Assembly (NCBI GenBank): GCA_937900485.1
Contig: CALCEL010000011.1
Location: 1-21,249, forward strand
Source: an uncultured Prevotellaceae bacterium
GTDB taxonomy: Bacteria > Bacteroidota > Bacteroidia > Bacteroidales > Bacteroidaceae
Direction: 5' to 3'
DNA length: 21,249 nt
The notes under the pieces were generated by a model. It searched no databases. It saw only the letters and a list, made by a program, of their open reading frames with translations, and was not told the origin of the DNA. Positions 6,189-14,337 of the stretch are shown here, piece by piece. How positions within the stretch are numbered: the first letter of the stretch is position 1; each line of letters starts with the position of its first letter. The position numbers and the translations under genes were made by a program.

Positions 6189-8678
6189 TCAGAACGCCTC
6201 GTTCTCTGTTCTCGCTATGATTTCATTCTGCAGCTGCTCAGTCATGTCGTTGAAATAGTCTGAGTAGCCTGCCACACGTACCAGCAGGTCCTTGTAGTCG
6301 TCCGGGTGTGTCTGCGCCTCGAGCAGTGTGGCGGTATCCACCACGTTGAACTGTATGTGGTGTCCTCCCAGACTGAAGTAGGTGCGTATGAGGCTGACGA
6401 TTTTCTTCAGGTCCTCATCTCTCTTGAAGAGCTGTGGCACGAATCGTATGTTGAGCAGTGTGCCTCCTGACTTGGTCTGGTCCAGCTTGCCGAGACTCTT
6501 GACTACCGATGTCGGTCCCTGTGTGTCGGCGCCGTGTGATGGTGATGTGCCGTCGCTGATGGCGAACTTAGCAAGTCGTCCGTTACAGCTTGCTCCGCAG
6601 ACGCTTCCGAAGTAGTTATGACATGTCGTTGACAGCATGTTGAGCTGTGTCGTGCCGCCTCGTGTGTTAGGGTGACCCTCGATGGCTTCCACGAGGTCGT
6701 CATAGACTCGTACCGCCAGGTTGTCCGCCACGTCGTCGTCATTGCCGAAGAACGGAGTCCTGTTGATGATATACTGTCGCATTTTTTCCTTGCCCTCGAA
6801 GTTGTCCGCCACGGCGCTCAGCATCTCGTCCATCGTGTACTTGCCGTCTTCGAATACATGCTTCCTGATGGCTGACAGGCTGTCGGTAATCGTGCCCAGT
6901 CCCGTGCACTGTATGTATGACGTGTTATATCTCGCACCGCCGGAGTAGTAGTCACGTCCTCGTGTGATACAGTCGTCGATGAAGAGTGACAGGAACGTGG
7001 CAGGTGCATAGAGTGAGAACATGCGTTCAATGTAGTTGTTGACGGCGAGTTTCATGTTGACGAAGTAGACCATTTGCTTGTGGTATGCCTCATACAGCTC
7101 CTCAAAAGACTTGAACGAGCGAGGGTCGCCGGTCTCCAGTCCCAGTTTCTTGCCGCTGACCGGGTCTGTTCCGTTGTTGAGTGTTATCTCCAGTATCTTA
7201 GGTGTGTTGAGGTAGCCGGTAAGGATGTAGGCTTCTTTGCCGAACGCGCCGACCTCGATACAGCCTGATGTGCCGCCCTCTCTGGCGTCCTCCAGACTCT
7301 TGCCTTGTCTCACCAGCTCACTCACGTAGGTGTCCGGATTGAAACATGAAGGGTAGCCATGTCCTTGTCTTATGACCTTGGCGCCGGCTATCACGAACTC
7401 GTCCGGTGTGACCTTGCTGACATGTATGGAAAGTCCTGGTTGCAGCTCATGCAACTCCTCCTGTATCTCTAGGATCATGTACGACAGCTCGTTGGTGGCG
7501 TCGTTGCCGTATTTGTCTATACCGCCTATGTTGATGTTGGTGAAGTCGTTGTACGTTCCTGACTCCAGTGCCGTGACGCCCACCTTCGGAGGTGCAGGCT
7601 GGTTGTTGAACTTGATCCACAGGCATGAGATCAGTTCCTTCGCCTTGTCACGGGTGAGTGTGCCGTCCTCTATGCCTTTCTTGTAGAAAGGGTAGAGGTG
7701 CTGGTCGATGTGTCCCGGGTTCATGCAGTCCCATCCGTTCAGCTCAGTCACTGTGCCGAGGTGCACGAACCAGTACATCTGAATAGCCTCTTGCAGGTCG
7801 CGCGGAGCATGTGCTGGCACCCAACGGCATGTCTCGGCAATCTTAGTCAACTCGCTGACGCGTCTCTCCAAGTCAGCTCGTCTCGTGTCGCCGGATGGCA
7901 TTTCACTTATTATTTTTCTCAACTCGTCAGCCATCTCGTCAGCCTTGTCGGCGTGTCTCTCGGCGAACAGAATGGCGGCGTCGCAGCTGATGTCCATGGC
8001 CTGAAGCTCCTGCTGTTTGTCTGTGGCTTCCGGGTCGTTGATGAAGTCGAGCTCGCTGAGTGTCTTGCTGATCAGCTGCTTGCAGTCAATCAGTCCTCTG
8101 TGGTACATCTTGCTGTCCATAGACGTGTGTCCGCCTGCTCTTTGCTCCATAAACTCGGTGAACACGCCAGCGTGGTAAGCCTCTTCCCACTCGTGGCTGA
8201 CGTGGTTGAAGATACGTTCTCTCTGCGTACGTCCCTGCCAGTATGGGATGACCTCCCTCTCATATGTGTCAATATCCTCTTGTGATATATGGTAAGGCTG
8301 CAGCTCTCGTGAGTCGAGTGTGTGCAGGTCCCCTGTGCTGTGACAGGTCAGTTCCGGAAATGTCGGTACGGCCTTTGGCACGGGGCCGCGCTCGCCCACG
8401 ATAAGCTCGTCGTCTCCGATGTATATGGTCTTTTTCTTACATATCTCGTAGAAGTTACGTGCTCTGAGAATGCAGTTAGGCATCTTGCCGTAGTTTTCCT
8501 TGTAAAACGCCGTCTCGATGAGTGCGCGCTCGATGGTGAGCGTAGGCTCAGTCTCCATGCTTTGTTTGTGCAGTCTCTTGACACGGTCGTTCATTCCTCC
8601 CTCGTTCTCTGGATAGCGAAGTGAGAAATTCATTTTGCTGTGTGGCGCGCGTGACGCTACTTTTTTTGCCTCAGACAT
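6189..8678 (-). CDS. hypD: Glycyl radical enzyme, trans-4-hydroxy-L-proline dehydratase (HypD) type
   Basis: HypD dehydrates trans-4-hydroxy-L-proline to (S)-1-pyrroline-5-carboxylate by radical chemistry under anoxia. Compared with what I recall of the Clostridioides difficile enzyme, the residues around its active site are all kept: Phe176, His184, Asp317, Ser373, Phe379, Cys473 and Glu475 (in GGTSGCIEVG), Tyr489 and Thr684. The glycyl radical site is Gly804 in RVAGYSD. A pyruvate formate-lyase would have two adjacent cysteines, and choline or glycerol lyases carry GCVEP, so these are less likely. The protein has 829 aa; about 24 residues at the N terminus and a charged 15-residue insert near 255-270 account for the extra length. 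The ATG at 8678 has AGGAAA just upstream and lies inside the methyltransferase gene; Met16 or Met29 are alternative starts. The activase (HypE type) is not in this window. Confidence 0.9.
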   Translation of the reverse strand: MSEAKKVASRAPHSKMNFSLRYPENEGGMNDRVKRLHKQSMETEPTLTIERALIETAFYKENYGKMPNCILRARNFYEICKKKTIYIGDDELIVGERGPVPKAVPTFPELTCHSTGDLHTLDSRELQPYHISQEDIDTYEREVIPYWQGRTQRERIFNHVSHEWEEAYHAGVFTEFMEQRAGGHTSMDSKMYHRGLIDCKQLISKTLSELDFINDPEATDKQQELQAMDISCDAAILFAERHADKADEMADELRKIISEMPSGDTRRADLERRVSELTKIAETCRWVPAHAPRDLQEAIQMYWFVHLGTVTELNGWDCMNPGHIDQHLYPFYKKGIEDGTLTRDKAKELISCLWIKFNNQPAPPKVGVTALESGTYNDFTNINIGGIDKYGNDATNELSYMILEIQEELHELQPGLSIHVSKVTPDEFVIAGAKVIRQGHGYPSCFNPDTYVSELVRQGKSLEDAREGGTSGCIEVGAFGKEAYILTGYLNTPKILEITLNNGTDPVSGKKLGLETGDPRSFKSFEELYEAYHKQMVYFVNMKLAVNNYIERMFSLYAPATFLSLFIDDCITRGRDYYSGGARYNTSYIQCTGLGTITDSLSAIRKHVFEDGKYTMDEMLSAVADNFEGKEKMRQYIINRTPFFGNDDDVADNLAVRVYDDLVEAIEGHPNTRGGTTQLNMLSTTCHNYFGSVCGASCNGRLAKFAISDGTSPSHGADTQGPTSVVKSLGKLDQTKSGGTLLNIRFVPQLFKRDEDLKKIVSLIRTYFSLGGHHIQFNVVDTATLLEAQTHPDDYKDLLVRVAGYSDYFNDMTEQLQNEIIARTENEAF

Positions 8679-9610
8679 TGTTTCCTGTTGTTTGTTTTTG
8701 CGTTTCTTTCCCAGAATATGCCGTCGTCATATCCTTGTATGTTCTTATCGCTGTCGGCCATAATCAGTCGTTTCATGGCCCACAGGCAGTATTCCTCGTT
8801 AATCTCCACGCCGCAGAAGTGACGTGCCAGTTTCTTGGCTGTCACGCATGTCGTTCCGCTTCCCATGAACGGGTCGAGCACCAAGTCTCCAGGGCGTGAC
8901 GATGCGAGTATCAGTTTAGCGTACAGCTTCTCTGGTTTCTGCGTCGGGTGGTCTGTGTTCTCCGGCATTGACCAGAATGGCACGCTGATGTCGTCCCAGA
9001 AGTTAGATGGGCAGGTGAGTCGGAAGTTTCCGTTCTCATCCTCGTCCCAGTCCTTCGGCTGTCCGTTTTCCCGATAGGGAGCGAGCACCCGTCGTCGCAC
9101 CTTCACTGCGTCGAGGTTGAAGTGGTATTTGTCCGGGTTCTTGACGGCGAACCAGATGTCCTCCATCCCGTTTTTCCAGTTGTTCTTCGCTCCTCGTCCC
9201 TTTTCCCTCTGCCATGTGATACGGTTCATTATTGTCAGCCCGGTTCGTTCTATGGCGCGTTGCAGTGAGGCTGTGCATTTCCAGTCTCCGCACACGTATA
9301 GTGAGCCGTCTTCCTTCAGCTTGTCAGCCACACGCGGCATCCATCGCATGAGATAGCCCTCGTAGTCATCTTCGTTCATTGCCTTGAAGCATAGCGTGCC
9401 GAAGTCACGTCGGAGATTGTACGGAGGGTCGATGATGACGAGGTCAGCCGTGGAGTCGGGTATGCTGTCAATGACATTCATGATGTCGTTACACACGATG
9501 GTGTCCGTTATCTCGCCGTTGGCGAAGTCAACGCTTATCATGTCCCTCAGCTTGTCGGCCTCTTCCGGGGCGACGGTTACCGTCCTGTTATTGCTGGCTC
9601 TTTCTTTCAT
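8657..9610 (-). CDS. Site-specific DNA methyltransferase, beta class (N6-adenine or N4-cytosine)
   Basis: This protein transfers a methyl group from S-adenosylmethionine to an exocyclic amino group in DNA. The catalytic motif IV IIDPPYNL (59-66, DPPY at 61-64) comes before the cofactor motif DPFMGSGTT (246-254). The target-recognition part lies between them, which is the beta-class order. HPTQKP (221-226) is the usual motif just before the cofactor site. The length of 317 aa is usual. No restriction endonuclease gene is next to it, so it looks like an orphan methyltransferase. Its recognition sequence cannot be read from the protein. The last 22 bases overlap the hypD start, giving a Lys-rich tail (RQKK) and possible translational coupling. 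A promoter-like box lies at 9630-9637. Confidence 0.93.
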   Translation of the reverse strand: MKERASNNRTVTVAPEEADKLRDMISVDFANGEITDTIVCNDIMNVIDSIPDSTADLVIIDPPYNLRRDFGTLCFKAMNEDDYEGYLMRWMPRVADKLKEDGSLYVCGDWKCTASLQRAIERTGLTIMNRITWQREKGRGAKNNWKNGMEDIWFAVKNPDKYHFNLDAVKVRRRVLAPYRENGQPKDWDEDENGNFRLTCPSNFWDDISVPFWSMPENTDHPTQKPEKLYAKLILASSRPGDLVLDPFMGSGTTCVTAKKLARHFCGVEINEEYCLWAMKRLIMADSDKNIQGYDDGIFWERNAKTNNRKQCLRQKK

Positions 9611-9629
9611 TTGTCGCGTGTCTCTCCCG

Positions 9630-9637
9630 CGAAATTA
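9630..9637 (-). promoter_or_regulatory. Promoter -7 box before the methyltransferase-hypD unit
   Basis: TAATTTCG on the minus strand fits the TAnnTTyG box used elsewhere in this window. It lies 20 bases before the methyltransferase ATG. A T-rich stretch about 19 bases further upstream may serve as the -33 box. Confidence 0.45.
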
Positions 9638-9728
9638 ACTCTTTTCCTTTTAAATAAAAATTCGTCATCTCTTTTGGCGGGAAATATGTTGTTATTTCTC
9701 TTTGTTCTCGTGCGTTTGGCTTCAGATG

Positions 9729-11819
9729 TCATCTCTTGTTGTTTCTCAGTCCTGTTCTCAGCCATTCTCTGAACTTGTCTGTGTCCTCATCGTACGAGTA
9801 CTCTTTATTCAGAGGCTGTCCCTTGTCGCTCAGCAAGACGTAGAATGGTTGTGCTGAGGCTCCGAACTTTGTTGACTGCAGGTAGCTCCATTTGTCTCCC
9901 ACGGTGCGCAGTTTTCTCTGTGTGCCGTTGTCGTTGACTGTTATGACCTTGTCGAGTGGTGTCTTGTCGTCCACGAACAGTTGTATGAGCACGTAGTCGT
10001 TGGTCATGATGCTTGCCACTTCCTCATCCGTGAACACAGCGGCTTCCATCTTCCTGCAGTTCACGCATCCGTGTCCGGTGAAGTCGAGCATGACGGGTTT
10101 GCCGTGTTCTTTGGCGTATCTCATTCCGCTTTCGTAGTCGGTGAACATTGGTCTCACTTCGTCCTTGGCGTTTATGTTGAAATCCTGTGTGCGCATTGGC
10201 GGAGCGAAAGCGCTGATGGCCTTGAGTGGTGCTCCCCATAGTCCTGGTACCATGTATATGGCGAAGGCGAATGCTGCGACTGATGCGAAGAATCGTGTGA
10301 CTGATGTCCTTGGACGTGTAATGACATTGCCATCCTCATCGTACTCGTCCTCATCGTGTGGAAAACGTATCCATCCGATGAGGTAGGCGCCGAGCAGTGT
10401 TGCGAGCACTATCCATATTGCGAGGAAAGTCTCTCTGTCGAGTATTCCCCATCCGTATGCCAGGTCAGCCACGGAGAGGAATTTTAGTGAGAAGGCCAGC
10501 TCGATGAATCCGAGGGTCACCTTAACCACGTTCATCCATCCGCCGCTTTTCGGAGCAGACTTCAGCATGGTAGGGAAGAGTGCGAACAAGGTGAAAGGAA
10601 GTGCAAGAGCCACGGAGAATCCGAGCATGCCCACCGTTGGTCCGGCGATATTGTCTGACGTGACCATCTCCACGAGCAGGAATCCGATTATTGGTCCTGT
10701 GCATGAGAAGCTGACCAGAACGAGTGTGAACGCCATGAGGAAGATACTCAGTGTTCCGCTTGTGCTGTTTGCTTTGTCATCGACGCTGCTGGTCCAGCTG
10801 GCTGGCAGTGTAAGTTCAAAGCCACCTATGAACGACGCTCCGAACGTCAGGAGCATCAGGAAGAACAATATGTTGAAGAATGCGTTGGTGGCAAGTGAGT
10901 TGAGTGCGCTGGCACCGAATATTGCGGTGACAGCAAGTCCCAGTGACACGTATATGAGTATTATCGCCAGTCCGTATGTCAGTGCGTCTTTTCTGCCTCG
11001 TGCCTTAGCCGCTCTCACCTCTTCCTCTGTTGACTTGCGTGTGGTGCCTCTTTTCAGGAAGAAGCTTACGGTCATTGGTATGACAGGCCATACGCAAGGA
11101 GTGACGAGCGCCACCAGTCCTCCGAGGAATCCCAGTGCGAAGATATACCACAGCGGGCTGTCGGACACGTCAGATACGGTGTTCTCGCCGAAAGCCTTCA
11201 GTTGTTCTGTGGCGGGGCTCCACAGGTCGCCGTTGTCGTTGGCTGTAGTCGTGGTGTCTGTCGTGTGTACGTCCGTCACCTCGCTAACCTCGGAGTTGTC
11301 TGCAGTCGTCTCTTGAGTGGTCACCTCCTTCGTCTTACTATCCTCCTTCGCAGCCGGTGCGGCCTTCACCTCCCCGTGGAATTCGAAGTCGGCGTTGGTT
11401 GGAGGTATACAATTCTCGTCGTTGCAGGCTCCGTACTGGAGGTATCCCGTGACGGAGTATTTGCCGCCGCTGAGTGACAGCCGCTGTATGAATGTGACCT
11501 TATCCTCATAGAAAAACACGTCGGTTCCGAACATGTCCTCATGTTTCTTCGTGGCCGCCGTGGTGGCGGTGAGTTTGCCTTTGAGCTGTGCTCCGCTGAC
11601 AGACTCTATGTTGAGTGTGGCTGGCGTCGGACCGTTCTCCACTACTTGTGTGCCGTAAACGTGCCAGCCCTTCTTGATTGTCATGTTGAATACAAGCTCC
11701 GCCTCCTTGTCGGAAAGCTCTCTCAGCTCACTCTTAACTTGTACTGGTCTCATGAACTGTGCCATAGACGCCACGGTCCATATCAGCAGCAATGCTGTTA
11801 ATATAGTTTTTTTTGTCAT
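9729..11819 (-). CDS. dsbD: Thiol:disulfide interchange protein DsbD
   Basis: DsbD carries reducing power from cytoplasmic thioredoxin across the inner membrane to periplasmic thiol partners, for example disulfide isomerases and cytochrome c maturation factors. All three parts are present. A signal peptide (about 1-20) leads to the periplasmic alpha domain with the redox pair Cys132/Cys137 in YGACNDENCIPP. A Thr/Glu-rich linker (about 152-215) leads to the multi-helix beta domain with Cys242 (VTPCVWP) and Cys373 (FSCTGP). The C-terminal thioredoxin-like gamma domain has Cys585/Cys588 in GHGCVNCRKME. At 696 aa it is longer than the E. coli protein, mainly from the linker and an acidic cytoplasmic loop (about 488-500). 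It has its own promoter at 11842-11849. It is transcribed away from the SusC locus, so a role in that system is only a guess. Confidence 0.95.
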   Translation of the reverse strand: MTKKTILTALLLIWTVASMAQFMRPVQVKSELRELSDKEAELVFNMTIKKGWHVYGTQVVENGPTPATLNIESVSGAQLKGKLTATTAATKKHEDMFGTDVFFYEDKVTFIQRLSLSGGKYSVTGYLQYGACNDENCIPPTNADFEFHGEVKAAPAAKEDSKTKEVTTQETTADNSEVSEVTDVHTTDTTTTANDNGDLWSPATEQLKAFGENTVSDVSDSPLWYIFALGFLGGLVALVTPCVWPVIPMTVSFFLKRGTTRKSTEEEVRAAKARGRKDALTYGLAIILIYVSLGLAVTAIFGASALNSLATNAFFNILFFLMLLTFGASFIGGFELTLPASWTSSVDDKANSTSGTLSIFLMAFTLVLVSFSCTGPIIGFLLVEMVTSDNIAGPTVGMLGFSVALALPFTLFALFPTMLKSAPKSGGWMNVVKVTLGFIELAFSLKFLSVADLAYGWGILDRETFLAIWIVLATLLGAYLIGWIRFPHDEDEYDEDGNVITRPRTSVTRFFASVAAFAFAIYMVPGLWGAPLKAISAFAPPMRTQDFNINAKDEVRPMFTDYESGMRYAKEHGKPVMLDFTGHGCVNCRKMEAAVFTDEEVASIMTNDYVLIQLFVDDKTPLDKVITVNDNGTQRKLRTVGDKWSYLQSTKFGASAQPFYVLLSDKGQPLNKEYSYDEDTDKFREWLRTGLRNNKR

Positions 11820-11841
11820 CTGTTTGAGTTATTTATGTCGA

Positions 11842-11849
11842 CAAAGTTA
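11842..11849 (-). promoter_or_regulatory. Promoter -7 box of dsbD
   Basis: TAACTTTG on the minus strand is an exact TAnnTTTG match, 22 bases before the dsbD ATG. A TTGC sequence about 21 bases upstream could be the -33 box. Confidence 0.6.
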
Positions 11850-12016
11850 ATGTTTTTTCCTGTTACTCTCGCAACGGCGTGTTTTAATAAATGTTATACA
11901 TTATGATGTTATGGCTTTTTACTCGTTGTTTATTGTTGGTTGAGCCGTAATAGTATTTAATAATAGGTGTGCGAACGTGAGTTTTCGTGAAAAATCCCTT
12001 TTGGGCGACTTCTTTA

Positions 12017-12052
12017 GAGAAAAAGAAAGAGGAGAGAAACATATCCCTCCTC
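12017..12052 (-). terminator. Terminator of the response-regulator unit
   Basis: The 8-base arms GAGGAGGG and CTCTCCTC (minus strand) pair with one mismatch around the loop ATATGTTT. They are followed by the T-rich tract TTTCTTTTTCTC. The hairpin lies 6 bases after the stop of the response regulator. Confidence 0.75.
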
Positions 12053-12058
12053 GTATTG

Positions 12059-12706
12059 TCAGATGTAATATTCCACGAGTTCCACGATTCCGGACTTGAG
12101 GGCCCATTTCGTGGCCTCGTACACCGTGTTGACCTCCAGCTTTCTGAAAATATTCTTTTTGTGTGTGGTGATGGTGTGTATGCTTGAATTACGTTCATTA
12201 GCTATTTCCTTCACCGATTTGCCTGCCGCAATCAGTTTGAGAATCTCCGTCTCCGTAGGTGTCAGTTTTTCCTTCATGTCATCATTATGGACAGGAGACA
12301 GCAGCAGGTTGGTGATCTGATGGCACAGGAACCGTTCGCCCCTTGCCGCATAGCGTATCGCAGACTGAATCTCTTGTTGTGAACAGTCCTTAAGCGCCAT
12401 GCTGAAGTTCTGTTCCAGACTCAGTCGTCTTATGAGTTGCTCGCTCATGTCGTCAGAGAACATAATCCAAATCACGTTGCCGAAGCGTCCTGCCAGGTTG
12501 AGCAGCTCATTCTGAGAGCCGATGTCGAATTTAGTGATGTCCAGGATGACCACGTTATTGTCGTTTTCCTTCAGCGTGTTGACCAACTCGTGTCTGCTGT
12601 GTACCTCCAATATAGCTGCGTCTTCTATCGTGTGGGCTATCAAGTGTCTGGCTCCAAGTCTCGTTATGTCTTGGTTGTCAGCTATGATAAATCTTTTTGT
12701 GTCCAT
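12059..12706 (-). CDS. NarL/FixJ-family response regulator (receiver + LuxR HTH)
   Basis: This is a transcription factor expected to bind DNA when its receiver is phosphorylated. The receiver (about 4-120) has the acidic residues Asp10 and Asp13 in IADNQD, the likely phosphate acceptor Asp56 in VVILDITKFD, Ser84 in IMFSDD and Lys106 in ALKDCS. The usual proline after the acceptor (DxxMP) is absent. The C-terminal LuxR helix-turn-helix (about 148-205) is typical: LTPTETEILKLIAAGKS, then KEIANERNSSIHTITTHKK. At 215 aa the length is standard. No sensor kinase gene lies in the window. The gene follows the PLP enzyme by 57 bases with no clear promoter between, so they probably form one operon. It is the only transcription factor in the window and a candidate regulator of the SusC/SusD promoters (an inference). 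Confidence 0.93.
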   Translation of the reverse strand: MDTKRFIIADNQDITRLGARHLIAHTIEDAAILEVHSRHELVNTLKENDNNVVILDITKFDIGSQNELLNLAGRFGNVIWIMFSDDMSEQLIRRLSLEQNFSMALKDCSQQEIQSAIRYAARGERFLCHQITNLLLSPVHNDDMKEKLTPTETEILKLIAAGKSVKEIANERNSSIHTITTHKKNIFRKLEVNTVYEATKWALKSGIVELVEYYI

Positions 12707-12763
12707 AACTTGTTGTGTTAGTGTTGTTGATGTTGTCTGTGTCTTCTGTCTCGTTGTCAGTCG

Positions 12764-13936
12764 TCATCTCAGTGCCTGCGTGATGTCTTCCGTCAGGTCG
12801 TCCACATGCTCCAGTCCCACAGACAGTCTTATCGTTGTCGGCAGCACGTCCATTTCTTTTTTCTTCTCCTTACTGAAATTGCCGAAGATGGTGCTGTAAG
12901 GATGTATGGCGAGTGACTTGTTGTCGAACAAGTTGGTAGCCCTGTGTATCAGTCGCAGGTTGTTGATGAAGCTGTAGCAGGCGTCCTCGCTGTCGAGCTC
13001 TATCGTTATCATTGCCCCGCCCGTGTCACCGAATTGTTGTCTTGCCAGCTCGTGGTATTTATTATCAGGCAGTGCGATGTGGTTGACCGCCCTTATTCCC
13101 TTCACGTTCTTCAGTCGTCTTGCCAGCTCGATGGCGTTGGCAGACTGTACTCTGTATCTTGCGTCGAGAGTCTCCAGTCCCAGGGACTGCATGTACGCCG
13201 CGTGTGGAGTCATGTAACATCCGAGGTTGAACAGCAGCTCGAAGCGTATTCTCTCGTTGACCACAGGGAATGTTCCATAGTCGATGACGAGTCCGCCCAG
13301 CGAAGTGCCGCCACCTGAGATGTACTTAGTGCTTGAGACCACCTCCACGTCCACTCCGAGCTCTTTGGCGCTGAACTGTGTGAACGGTATCATCGTGGTG
13401 TCGGCGATGAGCGGAATGCCGTGTTCATGAGCAATGTCACTAAGCCTTCTCAGGTCTGCCACCTCCATCTGAGGGTTGGTGATAATCTCCAGGTAGATGC
13501 TGCAAGTCTTGTCGTCCACTGCTTCGCGCACCTTATCCAAGTCCGTGAGGTCTGTCGTGTGTGCCTCCACTCCGAGTCTTGCCAGCGTGGTGTTGATGAG
13601 AGCCACGGTGTTGCCGAAGAGATGGTTGCTGGTCACGATGTTACGTCCTTGTTCGGCAAACACCAGAAGAGCGTTGCTGATAGCAGCCATTCCTGAGTTG
13701 AGTGCGAAGACGTTAGAAGCACCCGTCAGTGCCTTCACCTTATTCTCCAGATGTGTGACAGTTGGGTTCATCACTCTGCTGTAGTCTGGCTCTAGCACCT
13801 TACCCGTGAAGGCGTCCGTCATTGCCTGCGCATTGTCGAACTCATATGCTGCGGTGTGGTATACCGGGATGTTCAGTGAACCGTACGTGTCACGACGCTC
13901 AAAAGGAGTGTTGATTGCTATTGTCTGTCTCTTCAT
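12764..13936 (-). CDS. Cys/Met-metabolism PLP-dependent enzyme (O-acetylhomoserine sulfhydrylase / cystathionine gamma-synthase type)
   Basis: Members of this fold-type I family use pyridoxal phosphate to form or cleave C-S bonds in methionine and cysteine metabolism. Visible family residues, numbered from the chosen start, are Tyr52 in YSRVMNPT, which holds the partner subunit's cofactor, NSGMAA at 80-85, Asp179 in IADTTM, which contacts the pyridine ring, and Lys204 in SSTKYISGGG, which forms the Schiff base. The length of 390 aa fits either the gamma-synthase or the sulfhydrylase branch; the Thr-Met after Asp179 in place of the common Asn-Thr makes the exact reaction uncertain. An upstream ATG at 13969 in the same frame is rejected, because a promoter -7 box (13974-13981) overlaps it so closely that transcription would start at or after it. 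The ATG at 13936 also opens the conserved part and follows a purine-rich stretch. Confidence 0.88.
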   Translation of the reverse strand: MKRQTIAINTPFERRDTYGSLNIPVYHTAAYEFDNAQAMTDAFTGKVLEPDYSRVMNPTVTHLENKVKALTGASNVFALNSGMAAISNALLVFAEQGRNIVTSNHLFGNTVALINTTLARLGVEAHTTDLTDLDKVREAVDDKTCSIYLEIITNPQMEVADLRRLSDIAHEHGIPLIADTTMIPFTQFSAKELGVDVEVVSSTKYISGGGTSLGGLVIDYGTFPVVNERIRFELLFNLGCYMTPHAAYMQSLGLETLDARYRVQSANAIELARRLKNVKGIRAVNHIALPDNKYHELARQQFGDTGGAMITIELDSEDACYSFINNLRLIHRATNLFDNKSLAIHPYSTIFGNFSKEKKKEMDVLPTTIRLSVGLEHVDDLTEDITQALR

Positions 13937-13973
13937 TTTCTTCTTATTTTCGTGTTGCCTTAAAAACATGGCG

Positions 13974-14012
13974 CGAAGTTATATTTTATTGTCTGATATA
14001 CCAAGAATATGT
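13974..14012 (-). promoter_or_regulatory. Promoter of the PLP enzyme - response regulator operon, with operator-like sequence
   Basis: On the minus strand TTGG (14004-14001), a 19-base spacer and TAACTTCG (13981-13974) form the promoter. The -33 box lies within ATATACCAAGAATATGT (plus strand 13996-14012). This matches 16 of 17 bases of the sequence at 18383-18399 in the susD operator region, which suggests the same protein could bind both. Confidence 0.6.
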
Positions 14013-14254
14013 TATGTTTTTAGAAATAACATCTAAAAAGTATGTTATTTATGGTAGATTATTCTAATATTTTATGTTTGGGAGAGTATTTGCCATTGTT
14101 AAGACGTAGTCTGGCTGGCCGTGTCAGGTTGTCCGAATCTGTTCATGTCAACCTTTGTGAGAAAAGTGAGACGTCAGTGTCAAAGTCATAGTCTCCGGTA
14201 GTCTTTATATAATAGGTGTAAAAAACGAAAAACGCTGACGTCATTCTATATGCG
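14013..14254. other. Gene-free part of the divergent PLP enzyme / susC intergenic region
   Basis: There is no credible reading frame here. The region is AT-rich next to the minus-strand promoter. It holds the inverted arms ACGTCAG (near 14171) and CTGACGT (near 14234), the latter within the palindrome TGACGTCA. No function is assigned; extra regulatory sites for the susC promoter are possible. Confidence 0.4.
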
Positions 14255-14325
14255 ATACCACGATTGTGGTATGATTTATACCTTTCAATTGGGATTTCGG
14301 TTCTGGAGGTATCGTCGTACCTTCG
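14255..14325 (+). promoter_or_regulatory. susC promoter with composite operator (site A)
   Basis: The dyad ATACCACGATTGTGGTAT (14255-14272) has perfect 7-base arms around 4 bases. A second ATACC follows at 14278-14282. After 8 bases comes GGGATTTC (14291-14298), whose TTTC sits where the -33 box belongs. After 19 bases comes the -7 box TACCTTCG (14318-14325). The same parts with the same 8- and 19-base gaps recur before susD and before the YtkA-like lipoprotein gene. The leader RNA would be about 120 bases. Confidence 0.85.
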
Positions 14326-14337
14326 CGGCGTTATTAT

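Noticed and set aside
6189..8678. Pyruvate formate-lyase, choline lyase or glycerol dehydratase
   Set aside because: There is no adjacent Cys-Cys pair and no GCVEP; the residues around Cys473 and the C terminus follow HypD.
8657..9610. Restriction-modification system
   Set aside because: No endonuclease-like gene lies on either side; dsbD and hypD flank the methyltransferase.
10504..11316. 270-codon plus-strand frame opposite dsbD
   Set aside because: It is an antisense shadow of the DsbD membrane domain with low-complexity Ser/Pro/Val composition.
11884..12198. Minus-strand frames downstream of and overlapping the response regulator
   Set aside because: They read through the terminator hairpin and show no domain or plausible start signal.
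13937..13969. Upstream ATG giving the PLP enzyme 11 more residues
   Set aside because: The -7 box TAACTTCG at 13981-13974 would place the transcription start at or after this ATG, and the added residues are not part of the family.
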